This document shows, piece after piece, positions 17,763-25,833 of a DNA stretch of 64,000 nucleotides. Below the pieces are notes generated by a model, which saw only the letters and a program-made list of their open reading frames with translations, was not told where the DNA came from and made no database searches. Made by a program: the position numbers and the translations under genes. This DNA comes from Rhizobium anhuiense (lineage in GTDB: Bacteria > Pseudomonadota > Alphaproteobacteria > Rhizobiales > Rhizobiaceae), in contig NZ_ML133535.1 of assembly GCF_003985145.1 (NCBI RefSeq), positions 1 to 64,000 on the forward strand. Direction: 5' to 3'. Each line of letters opens with the position of its first letter. The first letter of the stretch is position 1.

Positions 17763-18488
17763 ATGGCAACACTTCAGCATGACGCGCATCTTCTCGTCGT
17801 TGACGACGATCCGCGCATTCGTCAGATGCTGACGCGCTATTTCGAGGGCGAGGGTTACACCGTCTCTTCCGCTTCTGACGGCATCGAGATGCGGGTACGC
17901 CTGCGTCAGCAGAGTTTCGATGCCATCCTGCTTGACCTTGTCCTTCCCGGCGGCACGGACGGGCTTGATCTTGCCCGCGAAATTCGCGCCCAATCCGATG
18001 TTCCGATCATGATGCTGACGGGCCGCGACGACGTCGTCGACCGGATCGTCGGTCTGGAAGTCGGCGCCGACGATTACATCGCCAAACCCTTCCATCTCAG
18101 AGAAGTCCACGCACGGTTGAAGTCGATCCTGCGCCGCCGGCAATCTTCGGCACGCAATGCCGAGCCGGTCAGCGAGGAGATCATCGGTTTCGAGGATTGG
18201 AAGCTCAATCTCAGCCGCCGGCAGCTTCTCGATCCCGACGGCGCGGAGATCGAGTTGACGACCGGCGAATTCGACATGCTGGCAACCTTCGTGCGGCATG
18301 CCGGCCGGGTGCTAACCCGTGACGTGCTGATGGATCTGACCCGGGGCCGAAACCTCGAAGCCTTCGACCGGACGATCGATGCCCAGATCGTCCGGCTGCG
18401 CCGCAAGATCGAAACAGATCCGAAGAGACCGCAATTCATCAAGGCCGTACGCGGCGTCGGTTACGTCTTTACTGCCAGGCTGGATTGA
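17763..18488 (+). CDS. fxkR: OmpR/PhoB-type response regulator, probable FxkR
   Basis: 241 residues: a receiver domain with the acidic pocket (VDDD), phospho-acceptor Asp58, Thr86 and Lys108, then an OmpR-type winged-helix domain (GEFDMLATFVRHAGRVLTRD to VRGVGYVF). In R. etli the FixL signal reaches fixK through FxkR, an OmpR-family regulator binding K-boxes, instead of FixJ. This window has a hybrid FixL without FixJ, two K-boxes at fixK promoters, and this regulator beside one of them, so the assignment is strong though contextual. Phosphate probably passes via FixL's own receiver, but a phosphotransfer protein was not seen. Confidence 0.82.
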   Translation: MATLQHDAHLLVVDDDPRIRQMLTRYFEGEGYTVSSASDGIEMRVRLRQQSFDAILLDLVLPGGTDGLDLAREIRAQSDVPIMMLTGRDDVVDRIVGLEVGADDYIAKPFHLREVHARLKSILRRRQSSARNAEPVSEEIIGFEDWKLNLSRRQLLDPDGAEIELTTGEFDMLATFVRHAGRVLTRDVLMDLTRGRNLEAFDRTIDAQIVRLRRKIETDPKRPQFIKAVRGVGYVFTARLD

Positions 18489-18681
18489 CGAGTTCAGGAC
18501 ATGGTGACGCTTGCGGCGGCCACTTCCGTCGTCGTCCGCCGATGGTTTCGTGAAGCAGTTGCATCGTCAGATGTTTTTGCGCACGGGATAGGATGACTCC
18601 GGCCCGCACTCCTCGACATATCGCAAGAGACGAGATCAGGCCGGCGTGCGTAATGTGCCATGAACGTCGTCAAGAACCGCT

Positions 18682-18695
18682 TTGCGATGAATCAA
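18682..18695 (+). promoter_or_regulatory. FixK-type box (TTGCG variant) upstream of adhP
   Basis: TTGCGATGAATCAA, 8 of 10 matches, 61 bases before the adhP start. The half-site pair TTGCG/ATCAA recurs at 35209 and 36692. Confidence 0.6.
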
Positions 18696-18756
18696 TGCGC
18701 CGCCGGGCGCCGCCTTCATCATCCCCGCCGAACAAACATCGCGAAGGGATAAGATC

Positions 18757-19830
18757 ATGACGAACAAACTGATGAAGGCCGCAGTGGTGCGCGAATTCGG
18801 CAAACCGCTCGCAATCGAATGCGTGCCGGTGCCTGTGCCCGGGCCGGGCGAAATTCTGGTGAAGGTCGTCGCATGCGGCGTCTGCCATACCGATCTGCAC
18901 GCAGCCGAAGGTGACTGGCCTGTCAAGCCGACGCCGCCCTTCGTTCCAGGCCATGAGGCAGCGGGCATCGTGACCGCCCTCGGTCCCGGTGTCACTGATT
19001 TCAAGGAAGGCGATGCGGTCGGCGTCGCCTGGTTGCACGATGCCTGCCTTCGCTGCGAATATTGCGAAACCGGCTGGGAAACGCTCTGCGAACACCAACA
19101 CAATACCGGCTACAGCTGCAACGGCGGCTTTGCCGAATATGTCATCGCCTCCGCCGCCTTCGCCGCCCGCCTTCCCAAAAATGTCGACTTCGCCGAGATT
19201 GCGCCGATCCTCTGCGCCGGCGTCACGACGTATAAGGGCTTGAAGGAAACCGAGGCGCGCCCAGGTGAGTGGGTGGCGATATCGGGGATCGGCGGGCTGG
19301 GCCACGTCGCGATCCAATATGCCAAGGCGATGGGCCTCAAGGTGGTCGCGCTCGACGTCGCCGCCGCCAAGCTCGACCTTGCCCGCCAGGTAGGCGCCGA
19401 TCTCGCACTCAATGCGCTTTCCGAAGACACGATCGAGAAAGTGCTGAAGGTGACGAGCGGCGGAGCGCATGGCGTGCTTGTCACCGCCGTCTCGCCGCCC
19501 GCCTTCTCGCAGGCCCTCAGTATGGTACGCCGCAAAGGCACCATTAGTCTTGTCGGCCTGCCGCCGGGCAATTTCCCGACACCGATCTTCGACGTGGTGC
19601 TGAAGCGCATCACCGTGCGTGGTTCGATCGTCGGGACACGCCGCGACCTCGATGAAGCGCTCGCCTTCGCCGCAGAAGGTCGCGTCCGGGCCGAGATCGC
19701 CACCGCGCCGCTCGATGACATCAACGACATCTTTGACGGGCTGAAGGCGGGAACGATCGAGGGGCGCATGGTGCTCGACATCGCCGGACAGGCGAGCGCA
19801 GTCGCAACTCAGGGGCAGTCCGCGGCATAG
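18757..19830 (+). CDS. adhP: zinc-dependent alcohol dehydrogenase AdhP type
   Basis: 357 residues of the medium-chain zinc dehydrogenase family. Catalytic zinc ligands are in CGVCHTDLH and PGHEAAG, structural zinc cysteines in CLRCEYCETGWETLC, and the NAD-binding glycine motif is GIGGLGH. It interconverts ethanol or other primary alcohols with aldehydes. The FixK-type box upstream and the CoA-transferase gene at 22027 suggest fermentative redox balancing at low oxygen. The ATG at 18757 follows AAGGGATAAGATC. A second related dehydrogenase sits at 28553. Confidence 0.93.
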   Translation: MTNKLMKAAVVREFGKPLAIECVPVPVPGPGEILVKVVACGVCHTDLHAAEGDWPVKPTPPFVPGHEAAGIVTALGPGVTDFKEGDAVGVAWLHDACLRCEYCETGWETLCEHQHNTGYSCNGGFAEYVIASAAFAARLPKNVDFAEIAPILCAGVTTYKGLKETEARPGEWVAISGIGGLGHVAIQYAKAMGLKVVALDVAAAKLDLARQVGADLALNALSEDTIEKVLKVTSGGAHGVLVTAVSPPAFSQALSMVRRKGTISLVGLPPGNFPTPIFDVVLKRITVRGSIVGTRRDLDEALAFAAEGRVRAEIATAPLDDINDIFDGLKAGTIEGRMVLDIAGQASAVATQGQSAA

Positions 19831-19937
19831 CCGGCCGCTGCGCAGCGTTCCCGCCGGCCGAAGCGGCGGGGACACAGGCGGCGCGTGGCCCAATACCCTG
19901 TTCATCTGCCCGCGCCGTTTTCCTTGCCTTTTTGATT

Positions 19938-19951
19938 TTGACGCTGATCAA
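19938..19951 (+). promoter_or_regulatory. FixK/FNR box upstream of the CBS-BON gene
   Basis: TTGACGCTGATCAA, 9 of 10 matches, 122 bases before the CBS-BON start. Confidence 0.7.
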
Positions 19952-20073
19952 AGCATTTCGCTTTCATCGCAGTTACCTTCGTTCCACTGGTTTCGTCGGC
20001 AAATGCCGACGCGTTCGAAAGCTTCAGAGCGCCACCAGCATGATCCCAAACCTGTCTTTGTCAGGAGTTGAAA

Positions 20074-20796
20074 ATGCTCGTTCAAGCCATCATGACCTCA
20101 CCGCCGATCACCGTAACGGCATCCTGTTCCGTTGCCGACGCCGCGAAGTTAATGCTCGACAACAGGATCAGCGGCCTGCCGGTCGTTGATGCGAACGGAG
20201 CGCTCGTCGGCATCGTCAGCGAAGGCGATTTCCTGCGCCGCAGTGAACTGAACACGGAACGCAAGCGTTCCTGGCTGCTCGAATGGCTGACCAGCCCGGG
20301 CAAGATCGCCGACGAATATGTCCGCGCGCACGGGCGACGGGTCGAGGAAGTGATGACCGCCCCGGTCTCCGCGATCGCGCCAACCGCCTCGATCTCCGAC
20401 GCCGTCAGGCTGATGGAGCGTCAGGATATCAAGCGCCTGCCTGTCGTCGCCAATGGCAGGCTCGTCGGCATCGTTGCCCGCTCCGACCTGCTGCGCGCAC
20501 TCTCGCAAGCCCTGCCGGCCGCCGCCGTTTCCGCAAACGATGCGCAGATCCAGGCGGCGATCGACGCCGAGCTTGCCCGGCAGAGCTGGAGCCGTAACGG
20601 CTTCATCCATTGCCGGGTCACGAACGGCGTTGCCGAACTGAACGGCACCATCTTCGACGAACGCGAACGTCTCGCCGCGAAAGTCGCGGTCGAGAATGTC
20701 CCGGGCGTGACGTCGATCAAGGACCAGCTCGTCTGGGTCGATCCCTATTACGGCGTCGCAATCCCGCCGCCGGAGAGCGAGGCCAGACAGGCCTGA
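20074..20796 (+). CDS. CBS-domain pair with C-terminal BON domain
   Basis: 240 residues: two CBS domains (about 1-60 and 90-145, with MTSPPITV and MTAPVSAI openings and repeated GIVSEGDFLRR/GIVARSDLLRA ends), then a BON domain (about 165-235). CBS pairs bind adenine nucleotides and act as energy sensors; BON domains bind phospholipid or partner proteins. The ATG at 20074 has AGGAG six bases before it. A FixK box lies upstream and the ABC membrane protein follows. Its CBS unit recalls the hypoxia protein Hrp1 of the mycobacterial DosR regulon in kind, not by measured similarity. Confidence 0.9.
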   Translation: MLVQAIMTSPPITVTASCSVADAAKLMLDNRISGLPVVDANGALVGIVSEGDFLRRSELNTERKRSWLLEWLTSPGKIADEYVRAHGRRVEEVMTAPVSAIAPTASISDAVRLMERQDIKRLPVVANGRLVGIVARSDLLRALSQALPAAAVSANDAQIQAAIDAELARQSWSRNGFIHCRVTNGVAELNGTIFDERERLAAKVAVENVPGVTSIKDQLVWVDPYYGVAIPPPESEARQA

Positions 20797-20811
20797 ATTC
20801 GAGGGAAGATC

Positions 20812-20937
20812 ATGGAACACCCGGCTCCCAACGTTCGCATGGCCCAACTGCTGGCCACCTCGATGCTCGCAACGTCGGCACCGTCCGTACTTCTCGTTGC
20901 CGACATGGAAAAACTCGTCGTCTCATCGGAAGGGTGA
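20812..20937 (+). CDS. possible small ORF between CBS-BON and ABC membrane genes
   Basis: A 41-codon frame from ATG 20812 with GGGAAGATC just before it, 15 bases after the previous stop and 16 before the next start. It contains a mildly hydrophobic stretch (QLLATSMLATSAPSVLLVA). It may be a real small membrane protein or only a spacer. No family recognised. Confidence 0.3.
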   Translation: MEHPAPNVRMAQLLATSMLATSAPSVLLVADMEKLVVSSEG

Positions 20938-20953
20938 GGGGTCAGGACGTCAA

Positions 20954-21925
20954 ATGCCGAAAAACCTGTTCGGTTTCGTGCTCCTCATGGGTCGCCATCA
21001 TCAGATCGCGATCGCCGCCCTTTCGATCCTCCTCTTCCTCGCCGGTACGGCGCCGCTTGAGGTGCAAAGGCGCATCATCAACGCGGCCACTGGGGGCGCT
21101 TCCTACCAGGCCATCCTGATTCTTGTTTTCGCTTACCTCGGCCTCGCCCTGCTGGAAGGTCTGACAAAGCTGGCGCTGAACCTCTATCGCGGATGGATCG
21201 GCGAGGTCGCGATCCGCTGGCTTCGCATGGGCGTGCTCGCCGCATCCGAGTGCTCTCGCGAATCTCCCGTCGATGCGCTCGCCGAAGGTGTCCAGCTTTC
21301 GATCGTCCTGGCCGAGGCGGAACCCGTCGGTGGCTTCGTCGGCACCAGCGTTTCGGAGCCCCTCCTGCAGGCCGGCATCCTGATTGCGGTTGGCGGTTAC
21401 ATGATCTACCTGCAGCCGCTGATGGCGCTTGCCGTCGCCGTCGTCTTCTTGCCGCAGATCGGCTTCGTGCCGCTGATGCAAATGGCGATCAACCGCCGGG
21501 TCGAGACCAAGATCACGGTGATGCGACACGTCAGCGAGGGCATGGTTCGGCACGTCGTCACCAGCGATGCTCTCGATGCCCAGAGCGGCCGGGTGCAGCG
21601 GCTCTTCTCGACCAATATGAGCATCTACCGGATCAAGTTCACCATGAATTTTCTGATGAATCTGATGACGCAGGTCGGCTATGTCGGCATCTTCGCACTC
21701 GGCGGCTATTATGTCGTCACCGGCAAGACCGAGATAGGAACCGTCGTCGCGTTCATCTCCGGTCTGGCCAAGATCACTGATCCCTGGGGAGAACTGGTTG
21801 ACTGGTATCGCGATCTCAAAGTCACTCAGGTCAAATACGCCCTGATCCGCGATGCGAGCGATGCCGCCACCACTTTGCGGGGCGAAGGCGTTTCCAGGGA
21901 CGAAGTGCCGGCGCTGACGCGCTAA
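20954..21925 (+). CDS. ABC transporter transmembrane-domain protein lacking an ATPase domain
   Basis: 323 residues from ATG 20954 with about six membrane helices and the exporter-type ABC_membrane layout (LSILLFLAGTAPLEVQRRII at the first helix, helices near 120-165 and 225-270). There is no Walker A, signature or Walker B sequence, and no ATPase gene follows; the next gene is on the other strand. The frame ends naturally after a 60-residue soluble tail, so this looks like a stand-alone domain rather than a truncated gene. It sits in the FixK-boxed CBS-BON unit; a CBS-gated membrane partner is possible but speculative. Confidence 0.75.
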   Translation: MPKNLFGFVLLMGRHHQIAIAALSILLFLAGTAPLEVQRRIINAATGGASYQAILILVFAYLGLALLEGLTKLALNLYRGWIGEVAIRWLRMGVLAASECSRESPVDALAEGVQLSIVLAEAEPVGGFVGTSVSEPLLQAGILIAVGGYMIYLQPLMALAVAVVFLPQIGFVPLMQMAINRRVETKITVMRHVSEGMVRHVVTSDALDAQSGRVQRLFSTNMSIYRIKFTMNFLMNLMTQVGYVGIFALGGYYVVTGKTEIGTVVAFISGLAKITDPWGELVDWYRDLKVTQVKYALIRDASDAATTLRGEGVSRDEVPALTR

Positions 21926-22026
21926 AGGCTTGAATCGCGGACAAGGTTGTCTGTTCGGGTGTCCGCCGCCTTCCCGATCTCGTTTCTACGAGTGTCACGG
22001 AATTTCTGAGGATGCCTTACGGCCAC

Positions 22027-23517
22027 CTACGACAACATCCGTCCCGTTCGGCGCAGCTTATCGTGCCATCCCAAGGCTTCTTCGATCAGATGCGGCGTGT
22101 GCCCGCCGCGCAGCAGCGCCCGCCGATGATAATCCGCGAGTAGCTCGCGGTAGCTTGGGTGCACACAATTGGCAATAATGACTTTGGCGCGTTCCCGCGG
22201 CGCCAGTCCGCGAAGATCGGCAAGACCGATTTCGGTAACGAGGATGTCGACATCATGCTCGGTATGATCGACATGGCTGACCATCGGCACGACGCGTGAG
22301 ATCGCCCCGTCCTTGGCAAGCGACTTTGTCACGAAGATCGACATATAGGCGTTACGGGCGAAATCGCCGGAGCCGCCTATACCGTTCATCATGTGTGTGC
22401 CGCCGATATGGGTCGAGTTGACGTTGCCGTAGATGTCCAATTCCAATGCCGTGTTGATCGCGATGATACCGAGCCGGCGGATGACTTCGGGATGGTTGCT
22501 GATCTCCTGCGGCCGCAGCACCAGCCGCTGCTTGTAATGCCCGATCTCGGAAAGCACGCTGCGATGCCTTTGCGCCGAGAGCGTCATGGAAGATCCGGAA
22601 GCAAAGGCGAGCTTGCCGGCATCGATCAGATCGAAGGTCGAATCCTGCAGCACCTCGGAATAGAGGGTGAGATCGTGGAAGGGCGTCGCGGTGAAGCCAT
22701 AAAGCACCGCATTGGCGATCGTTCCGATGCCTGCCTGCAGCGGCTGCAGCCTTTCCGTCAACCGGCCACGCCGCACCTCGTGCGACAGGAATTCTGTCAG
22801 ATGGCCAGCGATCGCGTTGGTCTGCGCATCCGGCGGCTCCACTGTAGAGGCACTGTCGCTGCTTTGCGTGACGACGATTGCCGCAATTTTTTCCGCAGGG
22901 ATAGGAATGAACGGTACGCCGATGCGGCAGTCGGGCGCCACGATCGGGATTGCCTCGCGGCTCGGCCGCTTGGTCGGAATGTAGACGTCGTGGAGTCCCT
23001 CGAGAGCTTCCGGCTGAGAGAGGTTGATCTCGACGATCACTTTCGGGGCGAGAATCGCGAAACTCGCCGAATTTCCGACGGAGGTGGTCGGAACGATGCC
23101 GCCATCTTCTGTAATCGCGGTTGCTTCGACGACGGCGACGTCGACTGGCGGGACTTGTCCGCTGCGCAGGGACTCGACGGTCTCGGAAAGATGCTGGTCG
23201 ATGAACATCACCTCGCCGGCATTGATCGCCTCGCGCATGACTGGGTCCGATTGGAAAGGCATGCGCCGCGCGACGGCATGCGCCTCGACGAGGGTTCGAT
23301 CGAGATTGTGGCCAAGCGAGGCGCCAGTCATCAGCGTAATCCTTAGCGGATCGCGCCTTGCCCTTTCCGCCAGCGCCAGCGGCACGGCCTTGGCCTCGCC
23401 GGCCTGCGTAAAGCCGCTCATGCCGACGGTCATCCCATTGGTAATCAGGAGCGCCGCTTCCTCGGCACCGACAATACGATCCCAGAGCTTCGCGCTGCGG
23501 AGACGGTTTCTGAACAT
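22027..23517 (-). CDS. acetyl-CoA hydrolase/CoA-transferase family protein
   Basis: 496 residues of the Cat1/Ach1/ScpC family, which move CoA between acetate, succinate or propionate. Visible family features are GMTVGMSGFTQAGEAKAVP near the N-terminus, GIGTIANAVLYG in the middle, and the C-terminal stretch THMMNGIGGSGDFARNAY followed by VTEIGLADLRGLAPRERA. Substrate cannot be fixed from sequence; the length and family fit succinyl-CoA:acetate or propionyl-CoA:succinate transferases. A FixK box 187 bases upstream is shared with the divergent BON gene. Together with two alcohol dehydrogenases it suggests overflow or fermentative metabolism at low oxygen. Confidence 0.9.
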   Translation of the reverse strand: MFRNRLRSAKLWDRIVGAEEAALLITNGMTVGMSGFTQAGEAKAVPLALAERARRDPLRITLMTGASLGHNLDRTLVEAHAVARRMPFQSDPVMREAINAGEVMFIDQHLSETVESLRSGQVPPVDVAVVEATAITEDGGIVPTTSVGNSASFAILAPKVIVEINLSQPEALEGLHDVYIPTKRPSREAIPIVAPDCRIGVPFIPIPAEKIAAIVVTQSSDSASTVEPPDAQTNAIAGHLTEFLSHEVRRGRLTERLQPLQAGIGTIANAVLYGFTATPFHDLTLYSEVLQDSTFDLIDAGKLAFASGSSMTLSAQRHRSVLSEIGHYKQRLVLRPQEISNHPEVIRRLGIIAINTALELDIYGNVNSTHIGGTHMMNGIGGSGDFARNAYMSIFVTKSLAKDGAISRVVPMVSHVDHTEHDVDILVTEIGLADLRGLAPRERAKVIIANCVHPSYRELLADYHRRALLRGGHTPHLIEEALGWHDKLRRTGRMLS

Positions 23518-23703
23518 AGCGAGCGATCCTCAATGCGACATTGGAACGGGGAGGTTGATGTCCCTGACGGCGTCTCGGCCGTCATGTCATTCTGGCGGCG
23601 TAGCGGCCTTGCACATTGACACGGCTCAAAAACCTGACGGGGATCGTGCGGGGGACATGGCGATACCTTCGCCGGCGTCACAAAACTCTTGGAATTCGCT
23701 TTA

Positions 23704-23717
23704 TTGACCCGGATCAA
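23704..23717. promoter_or_regulatory. FixK/FNR box between CoA-transferase and triple-BON genes
   Basis: TTGACCCGGATCAA, 9 of 10 matches, 64 bases before the BON gene start (plus) and 187 bases before the CoA-transferase start (minus). Its position best fits the BON gene. Confidence 0.75.
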
Positions 23718-23780
23718 CGACGTCCCGGCTATTGCGGCCTATCGCTGTTCATGTCGATGAAACCAAGTGGAGAGAAGGCT

Positions 23781-24428
23781 ATGAACAACATTGCGTTGAG
23801 ACAGGCCATTCTGGACGAACTCGAATTCGAGCCAAGTGTCGATGCGGCCAATATTGGCGTAGCCGTTGATAGTGGCATCGTTTCCCTCACCGGACATGTC
23901 CGCACGTATTCGGAGAAGGAGGCGGTCGAGCACGTGGTCAAACGCGTGAAGGGGGTTCGCGGCATCGCCCAGGAAATCGAGGTTCGTATCTTTGGCGCTC
24001 GCATCACCGACGACGACGATATCGCGCAGCGGGCGGTAAAGATGATCGACTGGAATGTCTGCATCCCGAAGGAAGCGGTGCAGGTGCGGGTCCTCAAGGG
24101 TTGGGTAACCTTAACCGGCGCGGTCGAGTGGCAATATCAGAAGGACGCTGCGTCAGATGCCGTCAAAGACCTGGCCGGCATTGTTGGCCTCTCGAATCTG
24201 GTCGAGGTTAAACCCAAGGCCAGCGCGGCCAACGTCAGGAAACGCATCGAGGATGCCTTCGAGCGCGATGCGGAGTTGCAGGCCGAGGCAATCCGAGTCG
24301 ATGTTTCCGGCGGCAAAGTGACGCTGAAAGGCAAGGTCAGGACCTGGGCAGAACGACGCGCTGCCGAGCGAGCCGCTTGGTCGGCGCCCGGGATCACCAC
24401 ACTCGATGATCAGCTCTCGGTCGGTTGA
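23781..24428 (+). CDS. triple-BON-domain protein
   Basis: 215 residues from ATG 23781 (GAGAAGG just upstream), consisting of three consecutive BON domains (about 1-70, 75-145, 145-215), each with the core pattern V-x-V-x(2)G-x-V-x-L-x-G (for example VDSGIVSLTGHV, VLKGWVTLTGAV, VSGGKVTLKGKV). There is no signal peptide, so it is probably cytoplasmic like the osmotic-stress protein OsmY-related or KbpB-type multi-BON proteins. A FixK box is 64 bases upstream. Function in hypoxia unknown. Confidence 0.88.
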   Translation: MNNIALRQAILDELEFEPSVDAANIGVAVDSGIVSLTGHVRTYSEKEAVEHVVKRVKGVRGIAQEIEVRIFGARITDDDDIAQRAVKMIDWNVCIPKEAVQVRVLKGWVTLTGAVEWQYQKDAASDAVKDLAGIVGLSNLVEVKPKASAANVRKRIEDAFERDAELQAEAIRVDVSGGKVTLKGKVRTWAERRAAERAAWSAPGITTLDDQLSVG

Positions 24429-24494
24429 TCGACGTCTGACATCGATGGCGGCCCCCTGGCCGCCATCGGAGCGCTGAAACAGGTTATATTTGTC

Positions 24495-24794
24495 ATGGAC
24501 ACGATACCCACCCGGACGGGAGAAGCACTGCTTGCGGCGGCGGGCAGCCCTCCGCCCTATCATTCCGACCGTGATTTCCGGCTTGAGCGAAGCACGGATG
24601 ATGAATGGCGAATCGTCATTCTGTCGGCCCGCGCCCGAGCGTGGGTCCACGAACAGTTCTGTGGTCCGCTATGCCAATGTCTGAGTGACAGCATCGCTCT
24701 CGACATGCTGAGCGCCGATCGTTTTCTCAAGCAAGCGCACGATCAGGGCCTTCGAACGGAGTTCGTTGGGCGAAGCGGCAAAGATCTGTACTGA
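24495..24794 (+). CDS. hypothetical protein, 99 residues
   Basis: An open frame 66 bases after the triple-BON gene on the same strand. The protein is mixed charge, without membrane helices, and contains two close cysteines (FCGPLCQCL). No family recognised and no strong ribosome binding site, so it is a moderate call based on position and length. Confidence 0.45.
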   Translation: MDTIPTRTGEALLAAAGSPPPYHSDRDFRLERSTDDEWRIVILSARARAWVHEQFCGPLCQCLSDSIALDMLSADRFLKQAHDQGLRTEFVGRSGKDLY

Positions 24795-25216
24795 TCAATG
24801 AAGAAGATCACTGTCTGATGCGGAAGAAAAGCTGTCGCTGTCGTCTGAACCGCTGACGGCAAAGCCGAAACCGGCGCCCGCGAAGGTTCTCAACACTTGC
24901 TCGCGAGAGAGCGTTTTCGCAAACTTCCTTGCCCAGAGGCACCGTCCTCCGCACTGGCGCCGTGCGATGTCGGCTCGTCCCGATCCACCTGCCTCAAAGC
25001 CTCGTGTTGCAGCTATGCATGGGCGATTTTGCTCTGCCGTCTCACGGAGATTGCCCGGGCATCGCGGCGAAACACACATTGACGGCGATCAATGCCGCGT
25101 TGCCCGTTATCGGCTTTGATCGGTCCGTTGCCGAACGCGAAGTTCGGTTATTGCGGCGATCGTCTGCCGACCCCGCCGCGAAACGGTCCCACACGTTACG
25201 ACAGAGGAGCAAGAAC
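24795..25216. other. gap upstream of hsp20
   Basis: About 420 bases. It contains the FixK box at 25079-25092 and AGAGGAGC before the hsp20 start. A minus-strand frame of 94 codons is open here but has no supporting features and its start codon falls in the FixK box, so I do not call it. Confidence 0.5.
25079..25092 (+). promoter_or_regulatory. FixK/FNR box upstream of hsp20
   Basis: TTGACGGCGATCAA, 9 of 10 matches, 124 bases before the hsp20 start. Confidence 0.65.
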
Positions 25217-25732
25217 ATGGCCAACACAGCCACCAAACTGCCGATCAAGACCGATGAGAAGAACAAGACCCCGCAGAGGGGCCTTTCCACCTTCGAGAGC
25301 CTGCGCTCGGAGATCGATCGGCTCTTCGACGATTTCACGCCGAGCTTCTGGCATCGCCCCTTTTCGAGACTGTCCTTCGACAAGGCGCTCTCGACGATCG
25401 TCTCTCCGGCCGTCGATCTCGTCGAGAGAGACAATGGTTATGAAATCACGGCTGAACTGCCGGGTATCGACGCCAGCAATGTCGACGTGAAAGTCACAAA
25501 CGGCATTCTCGCCATTACGGCCGAAAAGCAGGAGACCAAAGAGGAGAAGGACAAGGAGTATCATCTTTCCGAACGCCGTTACGGCGCCTTCCACCGCGCA
25601 TTCCAGCTTCCGCCGAGCGTCGACAGCGCCAAGATCGATGCGTCTTTTGCCAACGGTGTGCTGACGGTAAAGCTGCCGAAAAGCAACGACGCCCTGAAGA
25701 GCGAACGCAAGATCCCGATCAAGGCGGGCTGA
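25217..25732 (+). CDS. Hsp20/alpha-crystallin small heat shock protein
   Basis: 171 residues from ATG 25217 (GAGGAGC upstream). A variable N-terminus with SEIDRLFDDF is followed by the alpha-crystallin domain (about 60-160) with AELPGIDASNVDV, the conserved FHRAFQLP and the family signature GVLTVKLPK, ending in the IPIKAG tail (I-x-I type). It is an ATP-independent holdase that keeps denatured proteins soluble. It is followed by a strong terminator. With its FixK box it parallels HspX/Acr in the mycobacterial hypoxia regulon. Confidence 0.93.
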   Translation: MANTATKLPIKTDEKNKTPQRGLSTFESLRSEIDRLFDDFTPSFWHRPFSRLSFDKALSTIVSPAVDLVERDNGYEITAELPGIDASNVDVKVTNGILAITAEKQETKEEKDKEYHLSERRYGAFHRAFQLPPSVDSAKIDASFANGVLTVKLPKSNDALKSERKIPIKAG

Positions 25733-25744
25733 CTCTTCCGATGC

Positions 25745-25771
25745 GGGCGCGCCGTAACGGCGCGCCCTCTC
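25745..25771 (+). terminator. Rho-independent terminator after hsp20
   Basis: A 10-base-pair GC stem (25745-25754 with 25758-25767) with loop TAA, followed by TCTCTT. It separates hsp20 from the P-type ATPase. Confidence 0.8.
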
Positions 25772-25785
25772 TTGGGACGAGTTCC

Positions 25786-25799
25786 TTGATGAAGATCAA
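25786..25799 (+). promoter_or_regulatory. perfect FixK/FNR box upstream of the P2A-type ATPase
   Basis: TTGATGAAGATCAA, a perfect match. It overlaps an in-frame ATG at 25789, so that codon is unlikely to be the start; the ATG at 25834 is 35 bases after the box. With the usual -41.5 spacing the transcript would begin almost at that ATG. Confidence 0.85.
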
Positions 25800-25833
25800 G
25801 GCGAGGCTGCCGGACATCCCGTCCTATGAGGGC

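Noticed and set aside
17763-18488. Calling this regulator FixJ
   Set aside because: FixJ has a LuxR/NarL-type helix-turn-helix; this protein has an OmpR-type winged helix, matching FxkR.
24795-25079. A 94-codon minus-strand frame upstream of hsp20
   Set aside because: Its only ATG lies in a FixK box, there is no ribosome binding site, and the composition is not convincing.
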